From Oscillospiraceae bacterium (GTDB lineage: Bacteria > Bacillota > Clostridia > Oscillospirales > Oscillospiraceae), in the NCBI GenBank assembly GCA_017516065.1, contig JAFWDQ010000016.1:1-64000 (forward strand): DNA of 64,000 nt, in the 5' to 3' direction. The notes under the pieces are model-generated. The model ran no database searches. It had not been told where the DNA came from and saw only the letters and a program-made list of their open reading frames with translations. Below are positions 22,490 to 31,822 of the stretch, piece after piece; positions within the stretch are counted from its first letter, which is position 1; every line of letters begins with the position of its first letter. The translations under genes and the position numbers were made by a program.

Positions 22490-23812
22490 TCAGACCGCCT
22501 CGCCCACAGGCTCCCCGTCCAGGGTGCCCCGAATCACCACAGTCACGAAGTCGCCCGGCTGCGGCTCCTCCGCGGCGAAAAGGATCCGACCGTCCACCTC
22601 CGGCGACTCGCCGTAAGAGCGGCCGTACCAGAGGCACAGCGCCTCGTCGTAGCCCTCGCAGAGGACCTCCAGAGACGTACCGGTGAGGGACTCGCCGTAG
22701 TCCTCCATGATCTCCGCCTGGAGCTCGCCCAGCAGCTCCGCCCGGTGCTGCGCCGTCTCCTCTGGCACCTGATCCGGCATCTCTGCCGCCGGGGTGCCCT
22801 CCTGAGGGGAGAAGGGGAAGACGCCGGCCCGCTGGATGCGCGTCTCTCTGAGAAACGCGCACAAGGCCTCGAAATCCTCCTCCGTCTCACCGGGAAAGCC
22901 CACCAGAAGGCTGGTGCGCAGGACCAGACCGGGGATCCGGGCCCGGAGCGTCCCGATCAGCAGCCGGATCTCCGCCCCGGTGCCCCGGCGGTTCATCCGG
23001 GCCAGGACAGAGTCACTGATATGCTGGATGGGGATGTCCAGATACGGCAGGATCTTCTCCTCCCCGGCAATGACGTCGATCAGAGCGTCGTCCACCGCCT
23101 CGGGATAGAGATAGTGGAGCCGGATCCAGTGGAAATCAAGTTTACATAATTCTGCAAGCAGTTCCCCCAGCCGGGGTCTGCCGTAGCGGTCGATGCCGTA
23201 GCGTGTGATGTCCTGAGCGATGACGATAAGCTCCCGGACGCCGCTCTCTGCCAGCCCCTCCGCCTCGGAGAGGATGTCCTCAAAGGCGCGGCTGCGGTAC
23301 CGGCCCCGGAGGGAAGGGATGACGCAGAAGGCGCAGCGGTTGCTGCAACCCTCGGCGATCTTCAGAAAGGCTGTCCAGGGTGGCGTGGAGAGCAGACGGG
23401 GCAGCTCCGGCTCCGGGACGTCGATATCGCCCATCTGAACGGGGACTTCGTCCCGGCCCAGGGCCTGCAGGGCTTCCACGATATCGGGGAAGCTGCCGCA
23501 GCCCAGCAGACCGTCCACCTCCGGCAGTTCGGTAAGGATTTCCTCCCGATACCGCTGAACGAGACAGCCTGCCACCAGGATCTTTTTCAGCCTGCCGGCG
23601 GCCTTCAGCTCCGCCAGTGCCAGGATCTCCTCGATGGCCTCTGCCTTGGCGCTGTCGATGAAGCCGCAGGTGTTCACCACGGCGATGTCGGCGCCGTCGG
23701 GGTCATCGGCCAGGGTGAAGCCGGCGTCGGCGGTCAGAGCGGCCATCTGCTCGGTGTTGACCAGATTTTTCGCGCACCCCAGGGAGAGGAACGCCACACG
23801 ATCCATACCCAT
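22490..23812 (-). CDS. rimO: Ribosomal protein S12 methylthiotransferase
   Basis: 440 aa. The UPF0004 domain carries the three auxiliary-cluster cysteines (LGCAKN, NTCGFID, AGCLVQ). The radical SAM motif is CSNRCAFC, and a TRAM domain ends the protein. It methylthiolates an Asp of ribosomal protein S12. Start ATG 23812 lies 2 nt after the nitroreductase stop. ATG 23806 (MDRVAFLSLGC) is equally possible because neither has a clear ribosome binding site, so coupling is likely. The segment encoding ELCKLDFHW (about 23130-23155) is unusually A+T-rich for this gene and includes the 11-mer TTATGTAAACT. Confidence 0.93.
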   Translation of the reverse strand: MGMDRVAFLSLGCAKNLVNTEQMAALTADAGFTLADDPDGADIAVVNTCGFIDSAKAEAIEEILALAELKAAGRLKKILVAGCLVQRYREEILTELPEVDGLLGCGSFPDIVEALQALGRDEVPVQMGDIDVPEPELPRLLSTPPWTAFLKIAEGCSNRCAFCVIPSLRGRYRSRAFEDILSEAEGLAESGVRELIVIAQDITRYGIDRYGRPRLGELLAELCKLDFHWIRLHYLYPEAVDDALIDVIAGEEKILPYLDIPIQHISDSVLARMNRRGTGAEIRLLIGTLRARIPGLVLRTSLLVGFPGETEEDFEALCAFLRETRIQRAGVFPFSPQEGTPAAEMPDQVPEETAQHRAELLGELQAEIMEDYGESLTGTSLEVLCEGYDEALCLWYGRSYGESPEVDGRILFAAEEPQPGDFVTVVIRGTLDGEPVGEAV

Positions 23813-23814
23813 GG

Positions 23815-24393
23815 TCACACGAACTCGAAACGGCCGTCCCGGCGGGGCGGGGCCTTTGGCACGTCGGCGGGATAGCCCAGGGTCACGGCGGCCACGAACT
23901 CTCCCTTGCCGGGGGCGAAGCGGCGGCACAGCTCCGGCCCGAAGCCCATGCGCTGGGGGGCGCTGAGCCAGCAGGAGCCGATGCCCTTGTCCCATGCGGC
24001 CAGCAGGAGATTTTCCAGGGCCGCGGAGACGCTCTGCATGGCGCCGTCCCGGTCGGGGAAGTTATCCTTCAGGAAGAAAGCCAGGATGCACACCGGCGCG
24101 CCGCCCAGGCCGGAGAAGAACTGCTTTGTCTCCTCGACGGCCTCCGGATTCTTTTTGAAGCGGTCCTCCAGCACGGGCCGGAATTTGCCGAACACCTGCC
24201 CCATGATCTCCACCAGCTCCGCCCGGCGTTCCGGACTGCGCACCACGACAAAATACCAGTGCTGGAGATTCACGGCGGAGGGGGCGTAGAGCCCCGCCTC
24301 CACGATTTCATGCAGGTCCTCGTCGGAGATGGGACGGGTGGGGTCATAACGGCGGATGCTCCTGCGGCCCAGGAGCGCGTCTCTGGTTTCCAT
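23815..24393 (-). CDS. Nitroreductase-family FMN oxidoreductase
   Basis: 192 aa from ATG 24393. The N-terminal RRSIRRYDP loop and APSAVNLQHWYFVVV motif bind FMN phosphate in the NfsB/NfnB-type fold, and IGSCWLSAPQ lies at the dimer-site region. NAD(P)H-dependent, cytoplasmic, substrate unknown. The stop is 2 nt from the rimO start and recX ends 28 bp upstream, so it sits inside the leftward recA-rimO series. Confidence 0.88.
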   Translation of the reverse strand: METRDALLGRRSIRRYDPTRPISDEDLHEIVEAGLYAPSAVNLQHWYFVVVRSPERRAELVEIMGQVFGKFRPVLEDRFKKNPEAVEETKQFFSGLGGAPVCILAFFLKDNFPDRDGAMQSVSAALENLLLAAWDKGIGSCWLSAPQRMGFGPELCRRFAPGKGEFVAAVTLGYPADVPKAPPRRDGRFEFV

Positions 24394-24421
24394 TCGGTAA
24401 AAGCCTTCTTTCTGGTGTATG

Positions 24422-25039
24422 TCAGTCTTGTTTCTGCTCCTCTTCCGCTCTGTGCAGGACTTCACGGATACAGTCCCAGTCGAAGCCCCGGCGGGCCAGA
24501 GCGTCGGAGAGCTTTTTCCGCGCCGCCGGATCGGAGAGGTCCCCGCGGCGGCGGGATACGAAGTCCGCGGCCACGGCGGTCCAGTCCTCCACGATGTCCA
24601 GAGCGTCGGACCACAGCTCCCGGGAGATGCCCCGGCGGTAGAGCTCGGACTCCACCCGTCTGGGCCCCCAGTCACGGCTCACGCCCCGGCGAACCCAGGC
24701 CGCGGCATAGGCGGCGTCATTGAGAACGCCCAGCTCCTCCATCCGGTCGGCGGCAAGTTCGGCATTTTCCTCCGACACGCCTTTCCGGACCAGCTGATCC
24801 GTCAGCTCCCGGCGGGACCGGTCCCGCACTGCCAGCAGAGCGGCAGCCTGCCGCAGGGCCAGACTGCGGTCGGCAGCCTGACGCAGGGCGGTCATCTGTT
24901 CCTCCTCCAGCTCCATGCCGGGGCGGAGATCGAAGGACAGCAGCTCCTGTTCCGTGATCAGGAAGGGCGCGCCCGCCTCCGGCGTGACCTGGAGGCAGTC
25001 GCGGTGCCGGCGTGCGGGGGAGAGGGCCTCAATCCGCAT
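24422..25039 (-). CDS. recX: Regulatory protein RecX
   Basis: 205 aa built of three-helix repeats, with [14 protein letters not shown] and the [15 protein letters not shown] segment typical of RecX. RecX binds inside the RecA filament groove and modulates its ATPase and strand exchange. The start overlaps the 3' end of recA by 11 bp, the classic recA-recX arrangement. Confidence 0.92.
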   Translation of the reverse strand: MRIEALSPARRHRDCLQVTPEAGAPFLITEQELLSFDLRPGMELEEEQMTALRQAADRSLALRQAAALLAVRDRSRRELTDQLVRKGVSEENAELAADRMEELGVLNDAAYAAAWVRRGVSRDWGPRRVESELYRRGISRELWSDALDIVEDWTAVAADFVSRRRGDLSDPAARKKLSDALARRGFDWDCIREVLHRAEEEQKQD

Positions 25040-26138
25040 CGGCGAAATCGTCGGCGGACACGTCTACCGCCCGTCCGGCGGCCCGGGCGGCGGCCCGGGA
25101 CTGATTGCCCATGAGCTTGTAGGCGTTCTTGCGGATCTCCGCTTCCAGAGAGGCGGCGATCTCGGGATTATCCTTGAAATACTGCTTCACGGCGTCCCGG
25201 CCCTGGCCGATGCGGTTCTCGCCCATGGAGAACCAGGAGCCGGACTTCTGGATCAGATCCAGCTTGACGCCCATGTCCACCAGCTCGCCGACCTTGGAGA
25301 TGCCCTCGCCGTACATGATGTCGAATTCCGCCTCACGGAAGGGAGGCGCGACCTTGTTTTTCACCACCTTGGCCCGGGTGCGGTTGCCGATGGGCTCCGA
25401 GCCGCTCTTCAGGGTCTCGATCCGCCGCACGTCGATGCGGACGCTGGAGTAGAACTTCAGTGCCCGGCCGCCGGTGGTGACCTCGGGATTGCCGTACACG
25501 ATGCCGACCTTTTCCCGGAGCTGATTGATGAAGATGACGATGCACTTCGTCCGGTTGATGGAGCCGGCCAGCTTCCGCAGGGCCTGGCTCATCAGGCGGG
25601 CCTGGAGCCCCACCACGCTGTCGCCCATCTCGCCCTCGATCTCCGTTCTGGGCACCAGAGCCGCCACGGAATCCACCACGATGACGTCGATGGCGCCGGA
25701 GCGGACCAGAGTCTCGGTGATCTCCAAGGCCTGTTCGCCGGTGTCCGGCTGGGCGATGAGCATGCTGTCGATGTCCACGCCGAGAGCACGGGCATAGGCG
25801 GGATCCAGGGCGTGCTCCGCGTCCACGAAAGCCACCTCACCGCCCAGCTTCTGGGCCTCGGCCACGATATGGAGAGCAAGGGTGGTCTTGCCGGAGGATT
25901 CCGGACCGTAGATCTCCACGATGCGGCCCTTGGGGACGCCGCCGATGCCCAGAGCCAGGTCCAGACCCAGAGATCCGGTAGGGATGGACTCCACCTGGAT
26001 ATCCAGATTTTCGCCCAGACGCATGATGGCGCCCTTGCCGTAGGCCCGCTCGATCTGGGCGATGGCCGTATCCAGGGCTGTCTTCTTATTGGCGGCAGGC
26101 GCCGCCGGCTCCACTGTGGTACGTTTCTTGTCCGCCAT
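25029..26138 (-). CDS. recA: Recombinase RecA
   Basis: 369 aa. Walker [10 protein letters not shown], Walker [16 protein letters not shown]-binding loops around [18 protein letters not shown] and [16 protein letters not shown], and the C-terminal acidic tail are complete. An N-terminal extension rich in Ala/Pro (residues 3-16) is slightly longer than in model proteins. Catalyses strand exchange and LexA cleavage. No obvious SOS operator was found in the 14-bp gap to prmC, so it is probably transcribed from upstream. Confidence 0.98.
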   Translation of the reverse strand: MADKKRTTVEPAAPAANKKTALDTAIAQIERAYGKGAIMRLGENLDIQVESIPTGSLGLDLALGIGGVPKGRIVEIYGPESSGKTTLALHIVAEAQKLGGEVAFVDAEHALDPAYARALGVDIDSMLIAQPDTGEQALEITETLVRSGAIDVIVVDSVAALVPRTEIEGEMGDSVVGLQARLMSQALRKLAGSINRTKCIVIFINQLREKVGIVYGNPEVTTGGRALKFYSSVRIDVRRIETLKSGSEPIGNRTRAKVVKNKVAPPFREAEFDIMYGEGISKVGELVDMGVKLDLIQKSGSWFSMGENRIGQGRDAVKQYFKDNPEIAASLEAEIRKNAYKLMGNQSRAAARAAGRAVDVSADDFADAD

Positions 26139-26152
26139 ATCCGGTCTCCTCC

Positions 26153-27016
26153 TTATGGTTTCACTTTGGCCAGGACGACCCGGTCGATGTCCCGGGCGTC
26201 CGGCAGGATGGTGATGTCTTCGTATTCGGGACTCCGCAGCAGGTCTGCCACGTCCTGTGCCTGGCCCATGCCCACCTCAAAGAGCAGGGCGCCGCCGGGC
26301 TTCAGGGCGCGCCGCCATTTGGCGGTGATGTCCCGGTAAAAATCCAGCCCGTCGTCCCCGCCGTCCAGCGCCATGAGGGGTTCGTAGTCCCGGACGGAGG
26401 CGTCCAGCTCCGGGATCTCCCCGCTGGGGATGTAAGGCGGGTTGCAGGCGATGAGGTCGAAGTTGCCGAGAAACGCCGAGGGCGCCTGCCGGGCGTCCGC
26501 GGCGAGGAACGTCACCCGGGAAGCGAGCTGACACCGGCGGATATTCCGGCGGCAGATCTGCAGCGCCGGCTCGGACAGGTCTGCCAGCACCACCCGGCAC
26601 TGGGGCGCGTGAGCGGCGACGGCCAGACCGATACAGCCGCTGCCGGCGCAGAGGTCCAGCACCCGGGCGCCGGGTCCGGCCTCCCGGGCCAGACGGATGG
26701 CAGCCTCGGCCAGGGTCTCCGTGTCGGGGCGGGGGATCAGCACGTCCGGAGTGATCTCCAGGGTCAGACCGTAGAACTCCCACTCGCCGATAACGTAGGG
26801 CAGGGGCTCTCCGGTCAGACGGCGGCCGATCATCTCCGCCAGCCGCCGCTCCACCTGAGAGCCCGCATACAGCTGCAGGTCACGCTGGAGCTGGCTGCGC
26901 CTGACGCCTGCCGCGCCGGCCACCAGCTCCATGGCCTCCAGAGAGGCGGCCTCCACGCCGTTGGCCTTGAGAGCCCTTCGGGTGTCCAGATAGAGGTTGT
27001 TGTAGGTCTCAGCCAT
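26153..27016 (-). CDS. prmC: Release factor glutamine methyltransferase
   Basis: 287 aa. The N-terminal helical release-factor-binding domain is followed by a SAM-dependent methyltransferase domain with [12 protein letters not shown] and the catalytic NPPY motif ([10 protein letters not shown]). It methylates Gln of the GGQ motif in RF1/RF2. It follows DUF1385 by 12 bp, the usual clostridial order. prfA itself is not in the window. Confidence 0.95.
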   Translation of the reverse strand: MAETYNNLYLDTRRALKANGVEAASLEAMELVAGAAGVRRSQLQRDLQLYAGSQVERRLAEMIGRRLTGEPLPYVIGEWEFYGLTLEITPDVLIPRPDTETLAEAAIRLAREAGPGARVLDLCAGSGCIGLAVAAHAPQCRVVLADLSEPALQICRRNIRRCQLASRVTFLAADARQAPSAFLGNFDLIACNPPYIPSGEIPELDASVRDYEPLMALDGGDDGLDFYRDITAKWRRALKPGGALLFEVGMGQAQDVADLLRSPEYEDITILPDARDIDRVVLAKVKP

Positions 27017-27028
27017 ACAGAGAGCTCC

Positions 27029-27982
27029 TTACCATTTGTCCGCGCCCTCCTCCTCGGGGATCACCAGTTCCAGGGCCCGGATGGCCACGGCGATCATGGA
27101 GTCGTCCGGCTCATTGGTGGTAAAATTCTGGAGCCACAGGCCGGGAGAGCGGATGACGCGGGAAAAGCCGTTGTCGTGGCGGCCGATCCAGCGGTTGATC
27201 TCGTAGCTGACGCCCACGATGATGGGCAGGCAGACGATCCGGGTCACCAGCCGGAACCAGACGGTGGTCCAGGGGACCAGAGAGAGGATCAAAATGGCGA
27301 TGATGAGCACCACGAACAGGAAGCTGGTGCCGCAGCGGGGGTGGAACCGGGATTGCTCCCGGACGTTTTCCACCGTCAGCGGCTGCCCTTTCTCGTAGCA
27401 GAAGATGGTCTTGTGCTCCGCGCCGTGGTAGGCAAAGACCCGCTTGATATCCTTGGTCCGGGATACGCCGATGAGGTAGATCAGGAAGATCACGATGCGG
27501 ATGGCGCCCTCGATGAGATTGCGCAGGATGTGACTGGGCACCACCGTGGTCAGGGGACTGACCAGCACCGTGGGCAGGATGAAAAACAACCCCACGGCCA
27601 GTACGATACCGAAGAGCACTGCCACGGCCACGAGGAATTTCGCCGCCGTCTCGCTGCCGAAGTGCTTTTCGACCCACTGTTCGAATTTGGAAGGCTCCTG
27701 CGGCGTCTCCTCATCGGCGGCCAGCTCGGCGGAGTAGGACAGGGCCTTGACGCCGTTGACCAGGGATCCGACAAAGATCACGATGCCCCGGATGATGGGC
27801 CAGTTGATCACGGGATTGCGGTCCTTGTTAAGGCGCAGCTCCTCCTCCTTGACTACCATGCCGTCGGGGGTGTTGACGGCAATGGCCTGCTTGGTGGGGC
27901 CCCGCATCAGGATGCCCTCGATGAGGGCCTGTCCGCCGATGCTGGTGCGGAATTTAGTCTGTTCGTTCTGATGTTTCGACAT
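27029..27982 (-). CDS. DUF1385 membrane protein
   Basis: 317 aa. The conserved N-terminal IGGQALIEGILMRGP and YHGAEHKTIFCYE motifs define DUF1385. About six membrane helices are predicted by eye. The function is unknown. It is linked to prmC in many Clostridia, which is the case here, and follows the two-component system by 41 bp. Confidence 0.93.
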   Translation of the reverse strand: MSKHQNEQTKFRTSIGGQALIEGILMRGPTKQAIAVNTPDGMVVKEEELRLNKDRNPVINWPIIRGIVIFVGSLVNGVKALSYSAELAADEETPQEPSKFEQWVEKHFGSETAAKFLVAVAVLFGIVLAVGLFFILPTVLVSPLTTVVPSHILRNLIEGAIRIVIFLIYLIGVSRTKDIKRVFAYHGAEHKTIFCYEKGQPLTVENVREQSRFHPRCGTSFLFVVLIIAILILSLVPWTTVWFRLVTRIVCLPIIVGVSYEINRWIGRHDNGFSRVIRSPGLWLQNFTTNEPDDSMIAVAIRALELVIPEEEGADKW

Positions 27983-28023
27983 AAGGTGGCTTCTTTCTGA
28001 AAAATATGAGTCAACTGCGCAGT

Positions 28024-29472
28024 TCAGCTGCGCAGAGGGATGGCGATGGTGACGATGGTGCCGCCGCCCAGGGCGTTGCCGATGGTCAGGGTGCCGTTGT
28101 GTCGGGTGACAATCTCCTCACACACGGCAAGTCCGATGCCGCTGCCCCGGGCCTTGGAGCTGCCCTTGTAGAACATGGACTTCACGTGCTCCAGCTCCTC
28201 CGGCGGGATGCCCGGTCCGTAGTCCCGGACATTGACATAGGCAAATTCCTCGGACTTGGCCAGAGACACGTCCACCCGTCCGTTGGCGCCGCCGTGCTTG
28301 GCGGCGTTGTCCAGCACGTTGGCAAAGACCTGCTGCAGCCGCTCCGGGTCGCCGGAGATGGGCAGATTGTCCACGCCGCCGTCCTCATAGTACAGCTGGA
28401 TATTCTGCTTGCGGAAAAATTCCCGATAGGTATAGACGGCGTCGTCCGCCGCCTCCCGCAGATCCATATCCTCCACATGCAGGGTGAAGCGGCCGCCCTC
28501 GATGCGGGAGAACTCCAGCAGCTCCTCCACCATCTTGGTCAGACGGCTGGTCTCGCTCTGGATGATGCTCAGACCCTTCTGGATATCCTCCGGCTCCTTC
28601 AGCTCGCCGGACCCCAGGATCTCGCTCCAGCCGGTGATGGCGGTCAGGGGTGTGCGCAGCTCGTGGGACACGGAGGAAAGAAACTCCGACTTCATCTTCT
28701 CCGTCTGGGAGATCTTCAGGGACATGTTGTTGATCGCGTCGGTGAGCTGTCCGATCTCATCCTTGTTTCTGCGCTTGATCTGGACGCCGTAGCTGCCGCT
28801 GGCGATCCGCTCCGCCACCTCGGTGAGCTCCGCCACCGGACGGATGATGGAGCGGATGAAGTAGAGGTTCGACAGATACACCACCGCCAGCAGGGCGATG
28901 CCGATAATGCCGGCCATCACCATGGAAAGGGTGATCTGCCGGTCCACCAGCTTCAGACTGGTGACGTAGCGGATCACGCCGATGACGTTGCCGTTGATCA
29001 CGGCGGGCCCGGACACGGCCATGATGCGCTCCCCGGTGTCGGGGTCCGGCCCGACCCACACGCTGGTATTGCTGTGGTTGATGGCGTTGGTGATATCCGC
29101 CGTACCCGGCACGGTGCCGGTGGTAAGGCCGTAGGAGGAGTATTGGATGCGGCCGGTGGCGCTGAGGAACTGCAGCTCCAGCCGATCCTTTTCCGCAAAG
29201 TTGTAGGTGTACGAGGCGGCGTTGGCCAGGTACTCCTCCCGGGTGTCATAGCGGCTGAAGAAATCGGTAGCGGTCTGGACCTTTGCCTCCAGACCGGCCC
29301 GCATGCTGTTGTAGTAATACTGGTAGAGGGAGACGGAAAAGATACCCACGGCGACGGCGATGATCAGCAGCGTGACCAGCAGACTGTTGAACATCCAGCG
29401 CCGCTGGATACCGGTGATGGTCCATTTTTTCCGCCAGGAGGCGCTGCCCCGGTCAGCTTTTACAGTCCCCAT
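28024..29472 (-). CDS. Sensor histidine kinase
   Basis: 482 aa. TM1 (about 30-50), an extracytoplasmic sensor region of about 125 residues, TM2 (about 178-200), a HAMP domain, H-box SSVSHELRTPLTAI, N-box FANVLDNAAKH, G1 DYGPGIPPEE and G2 GSGIGLAVCEEIV. All catalytic motifs are intact. It overlaps the response-regulator gene by 13 bp. The partner lipoprotein upstream may share the signal. Resembles the ResE/WalK-type envelope-sensing architecture, but the ligand is unknown. Confidence 0.95.
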   Translation of the reverse strand: MGTVKADRGSASWRKKWTITGIQRRWMFNSLLVTLLIIAVAVGIFSVSLYQYYYNSMRAGLEAKVQTATDFFSRYDTREEYLANAASYTYNFAEKDRLELQFLSATGRIQYSSYGLTTGTVPGTADITNAINHSNTSVWVGPDPDTGERIMAVSGPAVINGNVIGVIRYVTSLKLVDRQITLSMVMAGIIGIALLAVVYLSNLYFIRSIIRPVAELTEVAERIASGSYGVQIKRRNKDEIGQLTDAINNMSLKISQTEKMKSEFLSSVSHELRTPLTAITGWSEILGSGELKEPEDIQKGLSIIQSETSRLTKMVEELLEFSRIEGGRFTLHVEDMDLREAADDAVYTYREFFRKQNIQLYYEDGGVDNLPISGDPERLQQVFANVLDNAAKHGGANGRVDVSLAKSEEFAYVNVRDYGPGIPPEELEHVKSMFYKGSSKARGSGIGLAVCEEIVTRHNGTLTIGNALGGGTIVTIAIPLRS

Positions 29473-30149
29473 TTGTAGCCGAAGCCCCAGAGCGTGGTGA
29501 TGCAGGTGGGATTGGTGGGATCGTCTTCGATCTTCAGCCGGAGCCGGCGGATATTCACGTCCACGATCTTCAGCTCACCGAAGTAGTCCCGGCCCCACAC
29601 GGCGTCCAGGATGACCTCCCGGGAGAGGGCCTCGCCGGGATTTTCCATGAACAGCTTCATCAGGGCGTATTCCACCTGGGTCAGCTTGATGCGCTTCCCG
29701 TTCTTTTCCAGGGTGCGGTTGCGGGTGTTGAGGACGAAGGGGGGCTGCCGCAGCTCGCCGGGATGGGCGGGGGCCTCGTCCTTGCCCACGCGGCGGCAGA
29801 GGGCGTCGATCCGGGCGGTGAGCTCGGCGGCGGAGAAGGGCTTGGTCACGTAGTCGTCCGCGCCGGTCATCAGGCCGGTCACCTTGTCCATCTCCTGGGT
29901 GCGGGCGGTGAGCATAATGATGCCCATGTGGGTGTCGCCGGCACGGATCCGGCGGCAAACTTCAAAGCCGTCCATACCCGGGAGCATGATGTCCAGCAGG
30001 GCCACGCTGATGTCAGGATGCTCCTTGATCAGCTGCAGGGCGTCCTCGCCGCTGGCGGCCTCGATGGCCTCGTAGCCGGCACGCTTGAGGTTGATGACGA
30101 TAAAGCTGCGGATATTGGGCTCGTCTTCCAGGACCAGAACTTTTTTCAT
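29460..30149 (-). CDS. OmpR-family response regulator
   Basis: 229 aa. Receiver domain (1-120) with phosphoacceptor Asp in VALLDIMLPG, conserved T in MLTAR and K in VTKPFSAAEL. A winged-helix DNA-binding domain ends with ITTLWGFGYKWGL. Cognate of the overlapping histidine kinase. Ribosome binding site AAAGGAGAGG. Targets are not known, and the adjacent lipoprotein is a candidate. Confidence 0.96.
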   Translation of the reverse strand: MKKVLVLEDEPNIRSFIVINLKRAGYEAIEAASGEDALQLIKEHPDISVALLDIMLPGMDGFEVCRRIRAGDTHMGIIMLTARTQEMDKVTGLMTGADDYVTKPFSAAELTARIDALCRRVGKDEAPAHPGELRQPPFVLNTRNRTLEKNGKRIKLTQVEYALMKLFMENPGEALSREVILDAVWGRDYFGELKIVDVNIRRLRLKIEDDPTNPTCITTLWGFGYKWGL

Positions 30150-30216
30150 GGCGTATTCCTCTCCTTTGATCCACGCTCAGGAAGAATGATTGTAGGTGTC
30201 ATATGGATTTGATCGA

Positions 30217-31569
30217 TCAGGAGTCTGTGTGACTCCAGTCGGTGATGATGCGGCGGAAGCTCTCCGAGACAAGCTCGGGGGTCAGCTGATAGCTGGCGGG
30301 CAGGGACGTTTCCGGCAGATAGGCCGCGTAAATGACCTCAGGCTGGGAGGACAGCACGAAGCGGCCCTCCAGCTGGGAGCGGTCCACCCGGTTGGCGCCG
30401 GTGAGACGGTAGAGGAACAGGAAATCCGTCAGGGCCTCGTCGGCGCCTCCCCGGACGCCGAAGATATAGGCCGTCTCGCCGGAGATGGTGTCGCTGCGGG
30501 TAACGGAGACCCGATTGACCCAGCTGCTGGGTACAATCAGGTACCAGCCGTCCTGATAGTTGTGGAAGGTGGTGGTGACGGGCACGAAGGAGCCGTCCAG
30601 ACGGCAGCGCCGCCAGTTGATCAGCCAGTAGGTCTCCGTATCCGCCCCGTCATAGTAGTCCGGCATCACCACCGGCTGTGGGATCTCCGGCCGCCCGTCG
30701 GCGTCGATATCCGTGACGGTTGCGGAGTGGTAGCGCAGGGTCTCGGAGGAGACCGCCAGCTCCTCATCCAGAGTGATGTTTGTCAGCACATTCCGGCGCA
30801 GGGCCAGAACGTCGGTGATCTGACCGTTGTCGCCGAAGCTGCTGGTGGCATAGAGAGCGGGTCGGCCCTCATCCAGAAGCCCTGTGGAGATGGAGCTGAT
30901 GTCGCCGGCGCCTGCGGACAGGAGGGCGGCGGAGTGGAGGGCCAGGCCGCCGGAATCCGTACGGCGGTAGAGCCGGGCGGAGGTGGGCTGATCCCCGGGC
31001 TCCGTATAGAAGACCACCAGCTCGCTGATGCCGTCGGAGTCCATGTCATACAGGGTATATCGGGCGTAGGAGGTGCTCAGCAGCTCTGCGGGCTCCTCGC
31101 CCGTCAGGTCGTAGACGGACAGCAGATAGACGTTGGGGCTCATCTGATAGCCCACCACCAGTTCGCTGGTGCCGTCGCCGGTGAGATCGGCACAGGCCAG
31201 ACTGCGGAAGGAACTGGCGTTGCCGGTGATCACCGCCTTGGTCTCATAGCCGGTCTCCGTCTGCCGGAAGACGTACAGCTGCAGCGCCGACTCACCGCCG
31301 CTGGTGGTGCGGAAGAAGGCCAGGGCCTCCTCCGCGCCGTCGCCGTCCAGATCGAACATCTGCACCGGCTGCGTGCTGTTGCCGGCCAGGGGCGCGGCAT
31401 ATTCGGCGCCGCTGTCCAGCACGGCCTCGATCTGATCCTGCAGCAGGAGATAGTCTGCCGGCGGCTGGGGCAGGGAGTAGAGCTCCTCTCCCGCAGAGAA
31501 GAAACAGCCGCTGAGGAAAAGCAGCACCAGACACAGCGGCAGCAGAAGCCATCGGTTTTGTCTTGCCAT
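30217..31569 (-). CDS. Lipoprotein with VCBS/FG-GAP-like repeats
   Basis: 450 aa. Signal peptide with lipobox LSGC (Cys22). Repeats of the type DLDGDGAEEALAFF, DLTGDGTSELVVGY, DMDSDGISELVVFY and DIDADGRPEIPQP match the calcium-loop pattern of VCBS/FG-GAP beta-propellers. It is probably an extracytoplasmic propeller anchored to the membrane. First gene of a unit with the response regulator and kinase (67 bp to the regulator), so a sensory or envelope role is plausible. On the minus strand a TATAAT is visible 45 bp upstream of the start. Confidence 0.82.
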   Translation of the reverse strand: MARQNRWLLLPLCLVLLFLSGCFFSAGEELYSLPQPPADYLLLQDQIEAVLDSGAEYAAPLAGNSTQPVQMFDLDGDGAEEALAFFRTTSGGESALQLYVFRQTETGYETKAVITGNASSFRSLACADLTGDGTSELVVGYQMSPNVYLLSVYDLTGEEPAELLSTSYARYTLYDMDSDGISELVVFYTEPGDQPTSARLYRRTDSGGLALHSAALLSAGAGDISSISTGLLDEGRPALYATSSFGDNGQITDVLALRRNVLTNITLDEELAVSSETLRYHSATVTDIDADGRPEIPQPVVMPDYYDGADTETYWLINWRRCRLDGSFVPVTTTFHNYQDGWYLIVPSSWVNRVSVTRSDTISGETAYIFGVRGGADEALTDFLFLYRLTGANRVDRSQLEGRFVLSSQPEVIYAAYLPETSLPASYQLTPELVSESFRRIITDWSHTDS

Positions 31570-31822
31570 CCCGAACGTCTCCTCACCGTGAAAGCATAAA
31601 GTTATTCATATTATTATACCATACTTTTTAAAGCTTGGATAGTCTATTTTTCAATTCCCGCGCACTTTTGTTCTTTATTATCCGGCGCCGGGAAAAACAG
31701 GGCCGGTTTTGCCGGGCCGGCGAGAAAAAGAAAAATATTTTTTCAGGAAAAAGAGGGTTTTCGCTTTTTTTGCGGTATTTAACCATGCACGGGAAAAAAG
31801 CACCGAAAAAAGGAGGTCCGGT

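Noticed and set aside
20419..31599. Series of long plus-strand frames opposite cysS, recA, prmC, DUF1385, the kinase and the lipoprotein
   Set aside because: Each mirrors a recognised minus-strand gene and lacks a ribosome binding site or any domain.
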